From Vibrio lentus (GTDB lineage Bacteria > Pseudomonadota > Gammaproteobacteria > Enterobacterales > Vibrionaceae), in assembly GCF_030409755.1 (NCBI RefSeq), contig NZ_JAUFQE010000001.1, positions 1,550,001 to 1,614,000 on the forward strand: a stretch of 64,000 bases of DNA. The letters are read 5' to 3'. Shown here one piece after another: positions 8,179-16,902 of this stretch. Position numbers and translations under genes: made by a program. The notes beneath the pieces were generated by a model, which saw only the letters and a list, made by a program, of their open reading frames with translations, searched no databases and was not told the origin of the DNA. Every line of letters begins with the position of its first letter. Within the stretch, counting starts at the first letter, position 1.

Positions 8179-9061
8179 TTAAGACGACATAGACAGCGCG
8201 AACGACAACAAAATAGGCAAGGTGACCACACTCAGGAAGTTGCCGAACAACACCATAGACGCGACCTTAGGCGGCTCGACATTGAAGCGTTCTGCAAACA
8301 GGTAGTTCATCACGGCGGGTGGCAGCATGGTGAACAGCACCATCATTTGTAGGTGTAGCGTTGGCAGCGGGATAAAGAAGTAAATGATGGTAAAGGCTAT
8401 GGCTCCTGTAAACAGCGATTGGGCGGTACACAATAAGCCGACCTTTAATCCGCTTAACCTCAAGTTGACCATTTGCGATCCCAGCGACAACAGCATGATA
8501 GGCACGGCAGCTTGGCCGAGTAGCGATGTGGCTTCGTAGATTGGATTCCACACTGCAATGCCAGACAGGTTGAGCGTCATCGCCAATGCAGCGGCCAAGA
8601 ATATCGGCATTTTGAGGATCTGTTTGATCGGATTACCGTCGCTCAATAGCGCTAAGCCAACACTAATATGGACACATGCCGACACCACAAACAGCAGTAC
8701 AGCAGGGGCTAATGCGCTCTCGCCAAAGGTATACGTGAACAGAGGAATCGCGAGGTTGCCACTGTTGCGAAACATGTGTGGTGGAGCCCAAGCTTTGAAG
8801 TTGAGCTTAAAGATCTTACAGATTGGAATCATCAATAAAGCAGGTACCAACACCGCGACCAAAGAGGCGGTGATGAGTGGCAGTTGCTCGGTATCGAGGG
8901 GCATGGTGGTCAGCGAGGCAAACACTAGTGCAGGAATACACACATCCATGTTGATCCGATTGATCGGTTTGAAATCGGGCTTGAGCCAACGACCGACCGC
9001 AAAGCCAGCACTGGCTAAAGCAAAAAACGGGAAACAGAATGCTGACGACCTGTTCGAACAT
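8179..9061 (-). pseudogene. AEC-family (auxin efflux carrier) transporter, frameshifted near the N-terminus
   Basis: A membrane transporter of the AEC/malonate carrier family. The true start is ATG at 9061 ('MFEQVVSILFPVF', with AAAGGA upstream). After 13 codons the frame runs out of phase at a T6 run on the minus strand (A6 at 9022-9027). With one T removed, translation continues without a break as 'ALASAGFAVGRWLKPDFKP', then 'NRINMDVCIPALVFASL' and on to the stop at 8179, giving about 293 residues with some ten hydrophobic segments. As printed, only a product from the internal ATG at 8949 could be made. It would lack the first helix. The frameshift may be a real mutation, slippage-based phase variation, or a sequencing error. 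Confidence 0.85.
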
Positions 9062-9234
9062 AGAATTCCTTTCTAGATTGGGTGCTTCCATTCAGCTGAG
9101 AAACGAATGTTTTAGAGAGATGCCAAACGAAGCATAAAATCGATATGTATAAACATTAACCTATCAATATAATGACTTGGCGTCACCGAAGATCGTTGTC
9201 TGAAAGCGGTTAATTTATATTTCTTTGAATGAAG

Positions 9235-9270
9235 CACAAAAAAGACCAGTGGCATCAGCAACTGGTCTTT
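9235..9270 (-). terminator. Terminator of the xdh-guaD transcript
   Basis: On the minus strand AAAGACCAGT and ACTGGTCTTT (9261-9270 and 9241-9250) form a 10-bp stem with a 10-base loop followed by TTTTTTGTG. It lies about 80 bases after the guaD stop. Confidence 0.85.
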
Positions 9271-9347
9271 AAAGGCTAGATAAATCTGGACGGATTTTTA
9301 ATTAACGACGGCAGTCGCTGTCTAGCGATTGTTACTCGGTTTTAAGC

Positions 9348-10682
9348 CTAACTAACGAGCTTCTTGTAATCTTTGAAGTTCACATCGTAGGCCTTTTCGC
9401 CGTAGATGTAAGTCTCGCTGACGGTTCTGTCGTCACCCAAGCTCATTAGTACAAACAGCTTTTCTTCAAGCTTGGTAGCTTGTTCCATTCTAAAGCGCAT
9501 TAGTTGTGTCGCGTGCAGATCCAACACGACGAAATCTGCTTCTTTACCGACTTCTAGGTTACCGATCTTGTCTTCTAAATGCAGCGAACGTGCGCCGCCA
9601 AGAGTTGCTAAGAACAGTGATTTGGCTGGGTGCAGTTTCTCTTGTTGAAGCTGCATGATTTTGTAGGCTTCGCTCATGGTTTGCAGAATTGAGAAGCTGG
9701 TGCCTGCGCCTACATCGGTACCCATGCCGACACGAATGCTGTGTTCTTCCATTTTCGGTAGCTTGAATAAGCCCGAGCCCAAAAATAGGTTTGAAGTTGG
9801 GCAGAAGGCGATGGCAGAATCGGTATCCGCGAGGCGTTTGCATTCGCAATCTGATAGATGAATACCGTGCGCGAATACCGAGCGTTTGTGCAGCAGACCA
9901 TAGTGGTCATATACATCTAGGTAACTGTCGCGCTCTGGGAACAGCGATTTCACCCACTCGATCTCTTTCTCGTTTTCAGAAAGGTGAGTGTGCATGTATA
10001 CGTCTGGGTACTCTTCTAGCAGTTTACCTACGGTTTCGAGTTGTTCTGGTGTACTGGTTGGTGCGAAACGAGGTGTCACGGCGTAATGCAGACGGCCGCG
10101 CTTGTGCCACTTTTCGATCAGCTCTTTTGAGTCTGCATAGCCTGATTCTGGAGTGTCGGTGAGGTAGTCTGGCGCATTGCGATCCATCAGAACCTTACCC
10201 GCGATCATACGTAGGTTACGCTTCTCGGCTTCTTCAAAGAATACGTTAACCGACTCTTTGTGTACCGTGCCAAATACGAGTGCCGTGGTGGTGCCGTTAC
10301 TTGCCAATTCGTCTAGGAATAGCTTCGCCACTTTGTGTGCGTAAACTGGGTTTTTGAAGCGCTTTTCTTCTGGGAAGGTGTAGTTCTCTAACCAATCAAG
10401 AAGCTGCTCACCGTAAGACGCGATCATCCCTGTTTGAGGGTAGTGGATGTGCGTATCAATAAAGCCAGAGGTGATCAGCTTGTCTTTGTATTGTTTTACT
10501 TCGAGTGTTTTAGGTTGGCGAGCCAATACTTCGTCCGCATGGCCTAAGTCGACGACATGGCCGTTCTCAACCACTAAAACACCGTCTTCAAAATAGTCGT
10601 AAGACTCATCGATGCCGACATCTTTTGGGTCGGCGACGCTGTGTAAAATACTGGCGCGATAAGCTTTGCGTTGCGTTGTCAT
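9348..10682 (-). CDS. guaD: Guanine deaminase
   Basis: A zinc amidohydrolase that deaminates guanine to xanthine and so feeds the xanthine dehydrogenase encoded upstream. All family landmarks are present in 444 residues. The metal-binding 'GFIDTHIHYPQTG' has His 78 and His 80; the others are 'HTHLSEN', 'FAHGIHLSD' and 'MGTDVGAGTSFS' with the catalytic Asp. The length equals that of typical bacterial GuaD. The gene follows xdhC after a 59-base gap and is last in the xdhABC-guaD operon. Its terminator is at 9235-9270. The start is ATG 10682 behind a purine-rich AAAGGAAGTAAAC. Confidence 0.96.
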   Translation of the reverse strand: MTTQRKAYRASILHSVADPKDVGIDESYDYFEDGVLVVENGHVVDLGHADEVLARQPKTLEVKQYKDKLITSGFIDTHIHYPQTGMIASYGEQLLDWLENYTFPEEKRFKNPVYAHKVAKLFLDELASNGTTTALVFGTVHKESVNVFFEEAEKRNLRMIAGKVLMDRNAPDYLTDTPESGYADSKELIEKWHKRGRLHYAVTPRFAPTSTPEQLETVGKLLEEYPDVYMHTHLSENEKEIEWVKSLFPERDSYLDVYDHYGLLHKRSVFAHGIHLSDCECKRLADTDSAIAFCPTSNLFLGSGLFKLPKMEEHSIRVGMGTDVGAGTSFSILQTMSEAYKIMQLQQEKLHPAKSLFLATLGGARSLHLEDKIGNLEVGKEADFVVLDLHATQLMRFRMEQATKLEEKLFVLMSLGDDRTVSETYIYGEKAYDVNFKDYKKLVS

Positions 10683-10741
10683 GTTTACTTCCTTTTAATG
10701 ACTTCAGCGACGTTATGGCCACTGAAGCTTTGCGACTTTTA

Positions 10742-11623
10742 TTAGGCGATCTTCTCTTCCAATGGTGGTTCGCCTACGTCGCTTGGTTGACTGTGTTGAT
10801 CGGTCAAATCCTGATTTCGATATTGTTTGGTTGGGCGCTTTTGTTCAAGGGCTTGGCCTTGATAGTGTGCGATCAGTTCACCCGCAACCGACACCGCAAT
10901 TTCGGCAGGGTGTTTGCCATTCACAGCGCTAATACCAATCGGGCAAATCATGGTTTCAATTTGCTCTTGGCTATAGCCGCGTTGCTCTAAGCGGAAGTCG
11001 AACTTCTTGCGCTTAGTCAGAGAACCAATCATGCCAAAGTAACGGCTGTCTTCACGGTCGATGATGGCCTTAGTTAGGTCAAAATCGAGCTGGTGGTTAT
11101 GCGTCATCACAAGGTAGTAGCTGTTCGGTGGCATGTGTTTTACTTCACCGACTGGATCGTCTGAGACAAGCTTCTTCACACCATGTGGCAGCGTTTCAGG
11201 GAATACTTCTTCACGTTCATCAATCCAGGTCACGCGGAAGGGTAGGGTTGCGACAATGTGGAGCAGTGCTTTGGCAACGTGGCCAGCGCCAAACAGCACA
11301 AGGTGGTTCTGCTGAGTGCCAATTGGCTCAAAGCTTAGTGTTGCCATACCGCCACAACATTGGCCTAAACGAGCACCGAGGTTGAAGCGCTCCACTTTGA
11401 GCGATTTTTCGCTGGCAATCAGCATTTCACGCGCCATTTTAGTGGCCACATGTTCAAGGTGACCACCACCAATCGTAGCGATGATTCGGTCACGAGTGAC
11501 AAGCATCTTGGTGCCCGCATCGCGCGGAACAGAACCTCTGTCTTCGAGCACCGTCACCATTACACACGGTTCGTAGTTCTCTTCCAGTTTTGCCAGTTCG
11601 TGAATCCAATTATCCTTAAACAT
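10742..11623 (-). CDS. xdhC: Xanthine dehydrogenase accessory protein XdhC
   Basis: XdhC matures molybdenum hydroxylases by delivering sulfurated molybdenum cofactor to the large subunit. The N-terminal CoxI-like domain contains 'EPCVMVTVLEDRGSVPRDAGTKMLV' and 'ATIGGGHLEHVATKMA', then a Cys-Cys motif near 'LGQCCGGMATLSFE'. The C-terminal Rossmann-like half has 'LVLFGAGHVAKALLHIV' and 'YYLVMTHNHQLDFDL', then 'YFGMIGSLTKRKKF' and 'CPIGISAVNGKHPAEIAVSVAGEL'. Start chosen at 11623, directly behind AGGAGGACAT; an in-frame ATG 33 bases earlier has no such site. It is 54 bases downstream of xdhB. About 294 residues, normal for the family apart from a hydrophilic tail. Confidence 0.95.
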   Translation of the reverse strand: MFKDNWIHELAKLEENYEPCVMVTVLEDRGSVPRDAGTKMLVTRDRIIATIGGGHLEHVATKMAREMLIASEKSLKVERFNLGARLGQCCGGMATLSFEPIGTQQNHLVLFGAGHVAKALLHIVATLPFRVTWIDEREEVFPETLPHGVKKLVSDDPVGEVKHMPPNSYYLVMTHNHQLDFDLTKAIIDREDSRYFGMIGSLTKRKKFDFRLEQRGYSQEQIETMICPIGISAVNGKHPAEIAVSVAGELIAHYQGQALEQKRPTKQYRNQDLTDQHSQPSDVGEPPLEEKIA

Positions 11624-11677
11624 ATGTCCTCCTAAATCCCTTTTTATGCTTCCCAAGCTAAACGATCGATATGAGCC

Positions 11678-14068
11678 CTAAGCCGTTTCTGATTGAGCAT
11701 CGACCGAAGTCGGAACCGTTTCAGTGACTTCCTGAATCGCCATCAGAATACGCTCTGGTGTCGCAGGTGTGTTGAGCTTAGGAATCGCGCCATCGACGGC
11801 GACATAGCTAATCGCGTCTTTCAGTGCGCTCCATACCGACATACCCAACATGAAAGGCGGTTCACCCACGGCTTTCGAGTTGAATACGGTGTCTTCTGGG
11901 TTGTTACGGTTTTCTAAAAGGTGCGTTCTGAAATCAATTGGCATATCAGCAATCGCAGGGATCTTGTAACTTGCAGGGCCATTGGTCATCAAGCGGCCTT
12001 GCTGATTCCAAACTAACTCTTCCGTCGTTAACCAACCAACACCTTGCACAAAGCCACCTTCGACTTGGCCGATATCAATCGCAGGGTTCAATGAAGCGCC
12101 CACATCATGCAGAATATCGACACGCAGAATCTTGTTTTCACCGGTTAAGGTATCGACGATAACCTCTGAACAAGATGCTCCGTATGCGTAGTAGTAGAAC
12201 GGGCGACCGCGCGCTTTCTCGTGATCGTAATAGATCTTCGGAGTGCGGTAGAAGCCAGTGCTCGATAGCGAGATTTGGTTAAACCAAGCCAGTTCAACAA
12301 ATGAGTTGAAGGTCATGATCTCATCGCGGATCTGCACCATGCCGTTCTTAAATACCACCTCTTCAGGCCACACTTTGAAGTGCGAAGAAGCGAAGTCGAT
12401 CAGGCGCTGCTTAATGGTCATTGCGGCGTTTTGCGCGGCCTTACCGTTGAGGTCGGTGCCCGATGAGGCTGCGGTTGGTGATGTGTTCGGAACTTTGTCT
12501 GTGTTTGTAGCGGTGATCTGGATACGTTCGACATCGACTTGGAACTCCTGTGCAACGATTTGTGCCACTTTGATGTTCAAGCCTTGCCCCATTTCCGTAC
12601 CACCGTGATTCAAATGAATACTGCCATCGGTGTAGATATGGATGAGCGCACCAGCTTGGTTCAAGAAAGTCGCAGTAAACGAGATGCCGAATTTGACTGG
12701 TGTGATAGCAAGGCCTTTCTTCAGGATAGGGCTTTGCTTGTTGAACTCGGCAATGCCTTTACGACGTGCGTGATAGTCACTGCTGCGTTCAAGCTGTTCG
12801 GTTATCTCAGGTAAAAAGTTGTCTTCAACGGTTTGGTAGTAATGGGTCACGTTACGGCCTTCTTCGCCGTAGTAGTTCGCCTTACGTACTTCCAAAGGAT
12901 CTTTTTTCAGGTAACGCGCAATCTCGTCCATGATGTGTTCAATGGTCATCATGCCTTGCGGGCCACCAAAGCCACGGTAAGCGGTATTCGATGCGGTGTT
13001 GGTTTTGCATCGATGACCCACTACAGTTGCATCACCTAGATAATAGGCGTTGTCTGAGTGGAACATCGCTCGGTCGACGATAGAACTTGATAAGTCTGGT
13101 GAGTAGCCACAGTTACCTGCAACGGTAATGTCGGCACCTTGAATCACACCATTGTCGTCAAAACCGACCGTATATTGATTGTAGAACGGGTGGCGTTTAC
13201 CGGTTTGCTGCATGTCTTCACTGCGCAGCAAACGCATTTTTGTAGGTCGGCCTGTAAGGTGGGCAATAACCGCAGCCATACATGCTGGAGAGGCCGCTTG
13301 AGTTTCTTTACCACCGAAACCACCACCCATACGACGCATATCAATCACGACTTTGTGCATCGGTACGCCAATCACTTCCGCAACCAGTTTTTGAACTTCG
13401 GTCGGGTTTTGGGTCGAGGTGTAAACGATCATGCCGCCATCTTCGGTTGGCATCACGCTACTGATTTGGGTTTCTAGGTAGAAGTGCTCTTGGCCGCCGA
13501 TCTCTAGATCGCCAGAGATCACGTGTTTTGCTTTTGCCAGCGCGGCTTTTGAGTCACCACGTTGTTGCGTGTGGCTTTCTGTGACGAAGTGTTCTTTCTT
13601 TAGTGCTTCTTTTACATCAAGAATCGCAGGGAGTTCTTCGTATTCAATGATTGCAGCTTGTGCGGCTTTACGTGCGGTTTCTAAATCATTGGCAGCTACG
13701 GCAATCACAGGTTGGCCGTAGTATTCTACTTTTCCGTCTGCAAGCAGTGGGTCACCCGGTAGGATGGCGCCGATATCTAGCTCACCCGGTACGTCTTTTG
13801 CTTGAATGGCAATCGCCACGCCTTCGAATTCGTAACACGGTGATAAATCTATCTTGGTGATATTCGCGTGTGCTTGAGTGCTCAGGCGTGCGTAGACGTG
13901 TAGCTGATTTGGGAACTCTAGGCGGTCATCAATGTATACCGCTTCGCCCGTTACTTGCTTGGCTGCACTGTCGTGTTTAACGCTTTTACCTACGCCAGTT
14001 TTTAGGTCTTGTTTTGCAATGGTAACCATCTCTTCGTGGGTCATCGCATGCTCGTGTGATTTAGACAT
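11678..14068 (-). CDS. xdhB: Xanthine dehydrogenase large (molybdopterin-binding) subunit
   Basis: The 796-residue catalytic subunit binds molybdopterin and oxidises hypoxanthine and xanthine to urate. An N-terminal hammerhead domain ('TGEAVYIDDRLEFPNQLHVYARLS') leads into 'GGQEHFYLETQ', then 'RRMGGGFGGKETQA' and 'AYRGFGGPQGMM', and further to 'NHGGTEMGQGLNIKVAQI'. The C-terminal 'KAVGEPPFMLG' holds the catalytic Glu of the family. Its start overlaps the xdhA stop by 8 bases, so translation is coupled. Bacterial two-subunit XDHs of the XdhA/XdhB type have this arrangement and length. Many opposite-strand open frames over this gene are shadows. Confidence 0.96.
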   Translation of the reverse strand: MSKSHEHAMTHEEMVTIAKQDLKTGVGKSVKHDSAAKQVTGEAVYIDDRLEFPNQLHVYARLSTQAHANITKIDLSPCYEFEGVAIAIQAKDVPGELDIGAILPGDPLLADGKVEYYGQPVIAVAANDLETARKAAQAAIIEYEELPAILDVKEALKKEHFVTESHTQQRGDSKAALAKAKHVISGDLEIGGQEHFYLETQISSVMPTEDGGMIVYTSTQNPTEVQKLVAEVIGVPMHKVVIDMRRMGGGFGGKETQAASPACMAAVIAHLTGRPTKMRLLRSEDMQQTGKRHPFYNQYTVGFDDNGVIQGADITVAGNCGYSPDLSSSIVDRAMFHSDNAYYLGDATVVGHRCKTNTASNTAYRGFGGPQGMMTIEHIMDEIARYLKKDPLEVRKANYYGEEGRNVTHYYQTVEDNFLPEITEQLERSSDYHARRKGIAEFNKQSPILKKGLAITPVKFGISFTATFLNQAGALIHIYTDGSIHLNHGGTEMGQGLNIKVAQIVAQEFQVDVERIQITATNTDKVPNTSPTAASSGTDLNGKAAQNAAMTIKQRLIDFASSHFKVWPEEVVFKNGMVQIRDEIMTFNSFVELAWFNQISLSSTGFYRTPKIYYDHEKARGRPFYYYAYGASCSEVIVDTLTGENKILRVDILHDVGASLNPAIDIGQVEGGFVQGVGWLTTEELVWNQQGRLMTNGPASYKIPAIADMPIDFRTHLLENRNNPEDTVFNSKAVGEPPFMLGMSVWSALKDAISYVAVDGAIPKLNTPATPERILMAIQEVTETVPTSVDAQSETA

Positions 14069-15506
14069 AAGACGTTACCCTTGTTTCGATTTGGTTGTTT
14101 TTGTTCTGTTGTTCAATGAAGTAACGACGCAACATATTGGCTGCCGACAATGAACGGTATTCTTGGCTGGCACGGAAATCAGATAGCGGCTCAAAGTCGT
14201 TATACAGTTCCTGCATCGCTAACTTAATATTAGCGTCTGTCCACGGTTTGCCTAATAACGTATTTTCACAACGCGCCGCGCGCTTAGGTGTTGCAGCCAT
14301 ACCGCCGAAAGCGATACGAGCGTAAGAAACCTTGCCATCTTCGATTTGAATATCAAACGCACCACACACCGCAGAGATGTCATCGTCTAAACGTTTAGAC
14401 AGTTTGTAAGCTCTGAAGCTGTCGTTAGTTGGCTTAGGAATGATGATCTGCTCGATGAACTCACTCTCTTTCTGCGCCGTCACTTTGTAGCTGATGAAGT
14501 AATCTTCAATCGGCATGGTGCGAGACTCGTCGCCACAACGAAGTTTGATCTTCGCGTTCAGGGCAATCAGCAGAGGAGGGGTATCACCGATAGGTGAAGC
14601 ATTGGCCACATTACCGCCGATGGTGCCTTGGTTACGCACTTGCAGTGAAGCAAAGCGATGCAGCAGTTCACCAAAATCTGGGTAGTGCTTTTTCAGTAGT
14701 GAGTAAGAATCACTGATAGGCAGGTTGGCACCAATGATTAAATCGGTGTCGGTCTCTTCACATACCTTCATATCTTCAACAAGATTTACGCTGATCAGTG
14801 TTTCAATCTCACGATGGAATTGCGTCACTTCCAGCGCTAAATCCGTACCGCCAGCAACCAGCTTAGCGTTCGGGTGGGCTTGAAAAAGCTTGGCCAGCTC
14901 ATCAGTGCTTTTCGGGGAAAAAGCGGTGAGGTGACCAAGGCGTAAGTTGGCTTCGGTGTCTTGAATACCTTCTAGCTTCTTGATGGTGTTGCGTTCAAGT
15001 TCAGCAAATTGGTCGATCAAAGGTTGGTCTGTCGAAAGCGACATCGCAGCATCAACAATTGGTCGGTAGCCAGTACAGCGACATAGGTTACCCGCCAGTG
15101 ATTCTATGACGTCTTCTTTGCTCGCATCGGGTTTGTTCTTGCCTAGCGCAAACATCGACATGATGAAGCCAGGTGTGCAGTAACCACACTGTGAACCGTG
15201 AAAATCTACCACCGCTTTCTGCACTGGGTGCAAAGAGCGATCTCGGTTTTGTAGATCTTCTACGGTGATCAGTTGCTTGCCATGCAGTGCTGAAACGAAA
15301 GTTAGGCAAGAGTTCACCGAGCGGTATTGCAGCTGTCCATCAACCACTTCACCCAGAACTACCGTACATGCACCACAGTCACCCGACCCACAACCTTCTT
15401 TGGTACCCGTTTTATTAACCTTGGTACGAAGGTAGTTGAGCACTGTCATATTTGGCGACAGATTATCTTCACGTCTTATTTCCTGATTGAGCAAAAAAGT
15501 AATCAA
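14061..15506 (-). CDS. xdhA: Xanthine dehydrogenase small (2Fe-2S and FAD) subunit
   Basis: The 481-residue electron-transfer subunit. Residues 1-85 form a plant-type ferredoxin domain (Cys 39, 44, 47 and 67). Residues 95-155 form the four-helix second 2Fe-2S domain (Cys 107, 110, 142 and 144 in 'CGYCTPGF' and 'CRCTGYRPI'). From about 190 comes the FAD domain with 'KLVAGGTDLALEVTQ' and 'GNVANASPIGDTPPLL', and then the CO-dehydrogenase flavoprotein C-terminal domain with 'FGGMAATPKRA'. All eight iron-sulfur cysteines are present, so the protein should be functional. It is the first gene of xdhABC-guaD, preceded by a 467-base spacer with GntR-type palindromes. Confidence 0.96.
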   Translation of the reverse strand: MITFLLNQEIRREDNLSPNMTVLNYLRTKVNKTGTKEGCGSGDCGACTVVLGEVVDGQLQYRSVNSCLTFVSALHGKQLITVEDLQNRDRSLHPVQKAVVDFHGSQCGYCTPGFIMSMFALGKNKPDASKEDVIESLAGNLCRCTGYRPIVDAAMSLSTDQPLIDQFAELERNTIKKLEGIQDTEANLRLGHLTAFSPKSTDELAKLFQAHPNAKLVAGGTDLALEVTQFHREIETLISVNLVEDMKVCEETDTDLIIGANLPISDSYSLLKKHYPDFGELLHRFASLQVRNQGTIGGNVANASPIGDTPPLLIALNAKIKLRCGDESRTMPIEDYFISYKVTAQKESEFIEQIIIPKPTNDSFRAYKLSKRLDDDISAVCGAFDIQIEDGKVSYARIAFGGMAATPKRAARCENTLLGKPWTDANIKLAMQELYNDFEPLSDFRASQEYRSLSAANMLRRYFIEQQNKNNQIETRVTSYV

Positions 15507-15630
15507 GAGACCTCCTTGTAAATCGACATATTTCCATGTGTATTCTTTTTGACTTCTAGGTCAATAATTATCCATCCTGACCCTGTGGTCAACTATTTAT
15601 TTACAAAAATGCAACAAAGAGAGCTTGTGG

Positions 15631-15648
15631 TAAATTGTATACAATTTA
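15631..15648. promoter_or_regulatory. Probable GntR operator upstream of xdhA
   Basis: A perfect 18-bp palindrome, TAAATTGTATACAATTTA, with the TGTATACA core common to GntR/FCD-family operators. It lies about 125 bases upstream of the xdhA start. Confidence 0.7.
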
Positions 15649-15727
15649 ATTTTGGTCGTAGTCGTCTGTTTTATAAGGGTTTGGATTGAGAGTGAACAGT
15701 TTTATGGTGTGAATGAATGGATAGCTA

Positions 15728-15735
15728 TGTATACA
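15728..15735. promoter_or_regulatory. Second TGTATACA site in the xdhA-gntR spacer
   Basis: An 8-bp TGTATACA core, here with poor flanking symmetry. It probably forms a second, weaker binding site for the same regulator. Confidence 0.5.
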
Positions 15736-15866
15736 AGATAAAGACAAGATTTATGGCACTGTTGGGAGTGGTTCTGTAGAGGCTAAGATCGTTGTTGAGG
15801 CTAGAATAGATAGTGTTTTAGATGGATGTGAGCCGATCGTCGTCTTTATTTTTAGGGGAGAGGGCA

Positions 15867-15902
15867 TAAAAAAGAGAAGTAAACGCAGAGGCTTACTTCT
15901 CT
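15867..15902 (-). terminator. Terminator of gntR
   Basis: On the minus strand AGAGAAGTAA and TTACTTCTCT (15902-15893 and 15882-15873) form a 10-bp stem, followed by TTTTTTATG. It lies about 70 bases after the gntR stop. Confidence 0.85.
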
Positions 15903-15907
15903 CCTGT

Positions 15908-15942
15908 TTTGTTAACAAAAAGCTGTTAACAAAAAGTTGTTA
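15908..15942. repeat. Short tandem repeat, 14-bp period
   Basis: About 2.5 copies of TGTTAACAAAAAG(C/T) in a row. Each contains the palindrome GTTAAC. It lies between the gntR stop and its terminator; the role is unknown. Confidence 0.6.
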
Positions 15943-15973
15943 ACGGATGGTTATCAATCACTTGTTGAATCTT

Positions 15974-16708
15974 CTATGACTTGCTCTTAAGCAGATCTGA
16001 GAACACGACATGCAGATCACTAGAAGCTGTGCTGCTGTCTAGGTTGAGCTTCGAACGAATATGGCTCAGGTGTTCTTGCATCAATTCTACGGCTTGTTGT
16101 TCGTTGCCTGACTCTATCGCATCCAGTAAGCCTGAGTGTTCGTCTAGAGAACAGTTCGAGTGGTTGCCCGTTTCGTACTGAGCGATCAGCAGTGAGGTTT
16201 GCGATACCAAGCTGCGTTGGAAAGCCAGCAGTGGCGCGTTCTCAGCCATTTCAGCCAATTTGATGTGGAACTCACCAGATAGACGTAAGCCAGAGCCGTA
16301 ATCACCTTGGTCGAAAGCACAGTTCTCTTTCGCGACTAATTTTCTGCATTCTTCTATTTGAGCTTTGGTTGCGTTTTTCACCGCCAGCTCAGTGATAGCA
16401 ATTTCCATCACTTCACGTGCTTTAAAGATTTGTTTGGCTTCGTCAACCGTTGGCGCAGCAATCACGGCTCCTCGGTTAGGACGGATCACCACAACTTGTT
16501 CTAAAGAAAGACGCAGTAAGGCACGGCGGATAATGGTGCGGCTAACGCTAAAGATTTCTGCTAACGCTTCTTCGCTTAATTTGGTGGCTGGTGGCAGCCT
16601 TTGTTCTAGTATCGCGTCGAAGATATGGCAGTAAACAACATCGTCTTGAGTCTGGCCTGTTACTTTCGTTTTTACACCTTTGGAGACAGAGTTTTTGAGA
16701 ACTGTCAT
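15974..16708 (-). CDS. GntR/FCD-family regulator, probable controller of purine catabolism
   Basis: A 244-residue transcription regulator of the FadR subfamily. The N-terminal winged helix spans about 25-90 ('PPATKLSEEALAEIFSVSRTIIRRALLRL', 'VVIRPNRGAVIAAP'). The C-terminal FCD ligand domain spans about 95-220, with the likely metal-binding His residues in 'GEFHIKLAEM' and 'CSLDEHSGLLDAI', and 'MQEHLSHI' at its end. It is transcribed leftwards towards xdhA and separated from it by a regulatory spacer. The TGTATACA palindromes at 15631, 15728 and 16776 suggest that it controls both xdhABC-guaD and itself. The ligand is likely a purine degradation intermediate (inference). Confidence 0.88.
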   Translation of the reverse strand: MTVLKNSVSKGVKTKVTGQTQDDVVYCHIFDAILEQRLPPATKLSEEALAEIFSVSRTIIRRALLRLSLEQVVVIRPNRGAVIAAPTVDEAKQIFKAREVMEIAITELAVKNATKAQIEECRKLVAKENCAFDQGDYGSGLRLSGEFHIKLAEMAENAPLLAFQRSLVSQTSLLIAQYETGNHSNCSLDEHSGLLDAIESGNEQQAVELMQEHLSHIRSKLNLDSSTASSDLHVVFSDLLKSKS

Positions 16709-16773
16709 AGAGATAAGGACCCTTGTTTAGTCGAGTTGAGTTGGTCGAGAATAATTCATGAGTATTACTCTAT

Positions 16774-16797
16774 ATTGTATACATTTATCTATACAAT
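16774..16797. promoter_or_regulatory. Probable autoregulatory GntR operator
   Basis: An inverted repeat, ATTGTATA (16774-16781) and TATACAAT (16790-16797), that includes a TGTATACA core at 16776-16783. It lies about 70 bases upstream of the gntR start codon and shares the core of the sites in front of xdhA. Confidence 0.65.
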
Positions 16798-16902
16798 GCC
16801 ACCGGATGAAAGTGCGATGCACGCTTATTTGTTAATGACTTATAACATTTTGTTTGCAGGGAACTGTGTGCAATCTTTAGCTTTAAGCCATTTTTAATTT
16901 AA

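Larger units (their letters stand above)
15507..15973. other. Regulatory spacer between xdhA and gntR
   Basis: This 467-base region has no credible ORF. It contains two TGTATACA-centred sites, the gntR terminator at 15867-15902 and a short 14-bp-period tandem repeat at 15908-15942. The xdhA promoter must lie here and read leftwards; I see no certain -35/-10. Confidence 0.5.

Noticed and set aside
8558..9076. A 172-codon plus-strand frame over the AEC transporter
   Set aside because: The minus strand encodes a clear AEC family protein here, apart from one frameshift; the plus frame has no family resemblance.
11693..14325. Many open frames on the plus strand opposite xdhB and xdhA
   Set aside because: They lie wholly inside two strongly supported genes, have no ribosome sites and no protein-like composition; they are shadows.
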